From the NCBI RefSeq assembly GCF_048771995.1, contig NC_133033.1, positions 2,418,501-2,482,500 of the forward strand: a DNA stretch of 64,000 bases, written 5' to 3'. The notes beneath the pieces were generated by a model, which did no database searches, had not been told where the DNA came from, and saw nothing but the letters and a program-made list of their open reading frames with translations. The position numbers and the translations under genes were made by a program. Positions 61,799 to 64,000 of the stretch are shown piece after piece. The DNA comes from Taeniopygia guttata. Its lineage: Eukaryota > Chordata > Aves > Passeriformes > Estrildidae. Each line of letters starts with the position of its first letter. Positions within the stretch are counted from its first letter, which is position 1.

Positions 61799-64000
61799 CT
61801 GGGGAGGTCAAAACATAAAGGGAGTTAGAACATAAAGTGAGTTACATGCAGATGTTCAACAACACGCACAAATACGCCAGAAATTTATGGCTTCTCAACA
61901 AATAAGTGTTTTTAACAGAGGTCTTTTCAGCACTGAGTCCAAAATATCATTTGCTCTGTGTGTATCAGTCACACAGCAAAACACAGCATCAGCTGCAAAT
62001 ACTGTTCACATGAAACTCACACTGTTTTAAATTATTTGTACAACAGCCTGGTTCCAAACCAAAACTTTTCAGGAAGGAGGGTAAACAAGGAAATTCCAGA
62101 GGCACCTTTACCTTACAAAACCTATCAAATTCAGGAAACTGTCGTAAAGTTTGAGCTGGTTAATTAACCACTGCGGGAAAGTGAAGCCCTTAATGGCTCA
62201 AACATTACTGCAAGCTCACATCTCAAGGTAAAGCCTTCTGCTTCCTCCTGGTGACTCAGGAATCTTCTCAGCACGCTCTGCTTAACTCCACGGGCTGATT
62301 AGGCAGAGCAGATGTCAGTGACAATGGAGATGAGTGATTGCATTTTTAAATGCAGCCTCACCTGATATTAAGGTAGTTATTTGTCTTTCATCTGCATTTC
62401 AAGCATTCCTGTGACAGAGCTCGATATATTTACAAAGTTATTCGGGGCACACAGCGTGGCTGGGGATGCTGACAGGTTAATCTGAGTGTCTTTTCACCAC
62501 TGGCATACAAACATCTATCACCATTGCTGGGGAGGGCAGTTCTTTCCTGTCTGCTTTCCCTTTGCAGATTTTAAAGCCAGTTTAAAGCACCACCTGCACC
62601 CTTCAGCTGGGCCACACATTTGAAAGAGCAAGTCAAAGCATACCCCTGTGGCTGGGTGTCACCTTTAGCACATAGCCCAAGGTGAAAGAAACTGCTGCAT
62701 TATGCATGAAAGGGAGAAATAAGGGATATTATATGTTCAACCATATCCCTGAGTCAGCAGCAGGAACTAGATCAATATTAGCTACTACCACTCTCCTGGG
62801 GAAGCATATTTTAATAGTATGATTTAACTGCTGTAGTGAATGTTCCCATGACAACGAGAAAGAGGGAAAAGAGCCGGGAAAGGTGAGAGGGAGGCAACCA
62901 AAAGTGAATAAAAACTGCTGAGAAGAAAGAAGATGAGGTAGAGATGTTCCTTCCACACCCCCTGTGCTGTCAGGGTGATTCAGCTGAACGTGGGATGTTC
63001 CCAGGGGCTCTTCTTTCCAAGGGTCCTTTCTGAGTAATTGTTCCAGCTGCAGCAGCCCCTTGTGCCTTGGCAGAACCCACTGGGACATGGAGAGCAGCTC
63101 CCCATCTCCAGCCCCAGCTGCACCCACGAGAATTACCCACACTGAGAACAACCAGATCCCCCCTTGCTGCATTTACACACTGACATTTTCCTGCCAGGCT
63201 CAAAATCCCCAGTGCCTGAGCCTAAAATCCCCAGGGTGTACAGTCAGGGTGAGATGTTATCCCTGGAAAAATGCTAAAGCCCTACGGAGCTCTGCACAAA
63301 ATCAGAGTATCACCAACAAAAAAAATTAGAAAGCTCATTTGTTACTATCAATTATGCCCCCAAAAATTAATGTAACTGTGTTAAATAAATGGTAATCCGT
63401 GTAGCTGCATGGTTCTTTAATGTGTGTCTTAACTAATGGGGTCAATGTGTAATTAGAGGTGTGGTTTGCTACATGGATTTGGAAACTGTTTTGTCTTCTT
63501 AGTAACAGAACAGCAAGACAGGAAGGGTCTCAAAAATGGACTTTCTGAAAGCAAAGGTGACACAGCCACACCTGGTTTGCTCACAGCACTGAGGTTTGAT
63601 TTCTTTGCCCACGAGGCCAAGTCCAGACCTGAAGAGCTCTAAGGCACTTGCTGCCCACCACAATTAGACAAATAACTCATCACAGCACAGCAAGGAGCTG
63701 CAGCACACCCCAGAACTGCACCAGCAGAAAAGGGTTTTTCTTATTGATTGCATTTTTATATCTAAAACTAAGAACTGGAGCAGGAGGGCTGCTGTCCATC
63801 ACCTTCTGCCACAGCTCCCTGCACTGCTTGTTGTACACATCTCACTGCTGTTTGCCAGGAGCAAGGAACATGTCCAAAGCATAATTTTAACAACTCACAG
63901 CCGGGTGCACAGACAGGAGCTGAAGGAGCAGGGAACACGAACACACACACACACACACACACAAACGTTTAAATGAAGTGCAGATGAAGCTGCACATCTT
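61799..64000 (-). other. PATJ intron, upstream of the PDZ6 exon
   Basis: About 2.2 kb, unique sequence apart from the (AC)n tract at 63938-63962. The preceding coding exon, expected to encode an acidic linker, was not found and must lie beyond the right edge. An open minus frame at 62729-63172 has no convincing splice sites. Confidence 0.7.
63938..63962 (+). repeat. (AC)n microsatellite
   Basis: About twelve AC dinucleotides in intron sequence. Confidence 0.95.

Noticed and set aside
61297..61818. Plus-strand open frames of 173 and 93 codons with repeating [16 protein letters not shown] peptides
   Set aside because: They are products of the 41-bp tandem array and of the antisense of the PDZ6 exon. 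The real coding strand is minus.
62729..63172. 147-codon minus-strand frame considered as a further PATJ exon
   Set aside because: No convincing acceptor and donor with the required phase (the next exon needs one base), and it does not resemble the acidic linker expected before the PDZ6 exon.

Overview
This is a vertebrate nuclear window and almost certainly avian. It carries the 3' half of one large multi-exon gene, sparse small exons with consensus GT-AG junctions, many CR1 LINE tails and LTR pieces. The CR1 wording and one LTR resemble copies common in songbirds, so a passerine is my best guess; that part rests on memory, not a database search. There are no bacterial-style genes. Nearly all long open frames are chance frames in introns or repeats.

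Left edge (1-2.5 kb): AT-rich simple repeats, then the last two coding exons of a KANK-family ankyrin-repeat gene on the plus strand, best matched by KANK4, stop at 1278-1280, with a probable 3' UTR ending near a poly(A) signal at 2521. About 2.5-5.6 kb is intergenic and holds two CR1 fragments.

The rest (about 5.6-64 kb) is the 3' part of PATJ (INADL) on the minus strand, running tail-to-tail with KANK4. I could place 18 coding exons, from 61798 down to the stop at 8152-8154. All 17 exon joins agree in phase and the frame stays open for 660 residues. They encode five PDZ domains, which by count from the C terminus are PDZ6 to PDZ10 of the ten-PDZ tight-junction/Crumbs-complex scaffold. Order: PDZ6 (61.8 and 54.0 kb), an acidic/proline-rich linker (46-38.7 kb), PDZ7 (38.7, 26.3, 24.2 kb), PDZ8 (24.2, 22.3, 21.1 kb), a short linker (21.1, 18.0 kb), PDZ9 (16.3, 16.0, 15.0 kb), a linker (11.1 kb), and PDZ10 (9.5, 8.3 kb). 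The N-terminal half lies beyond the right edge.

The most unusual structure is a tandem array at about 60.78-61.60 kb. Its 41- and 44-bp units are copies of the very end of the PDZ6 exon plus its 5' splice site. Nineteen copies follow the genuine junction in the intron, and about eleven keep the same donor core. Use of any decoy donor would bring in a stop codon. Other points are a 24-residue symmetric candidate cassette exon, a KANK4 acceptor whose pyrimidine tract is a hexamer repeat, a 250-bp polypurine tract, a minisatellite grown inside a CR1 copy, and a probable solo LTR.
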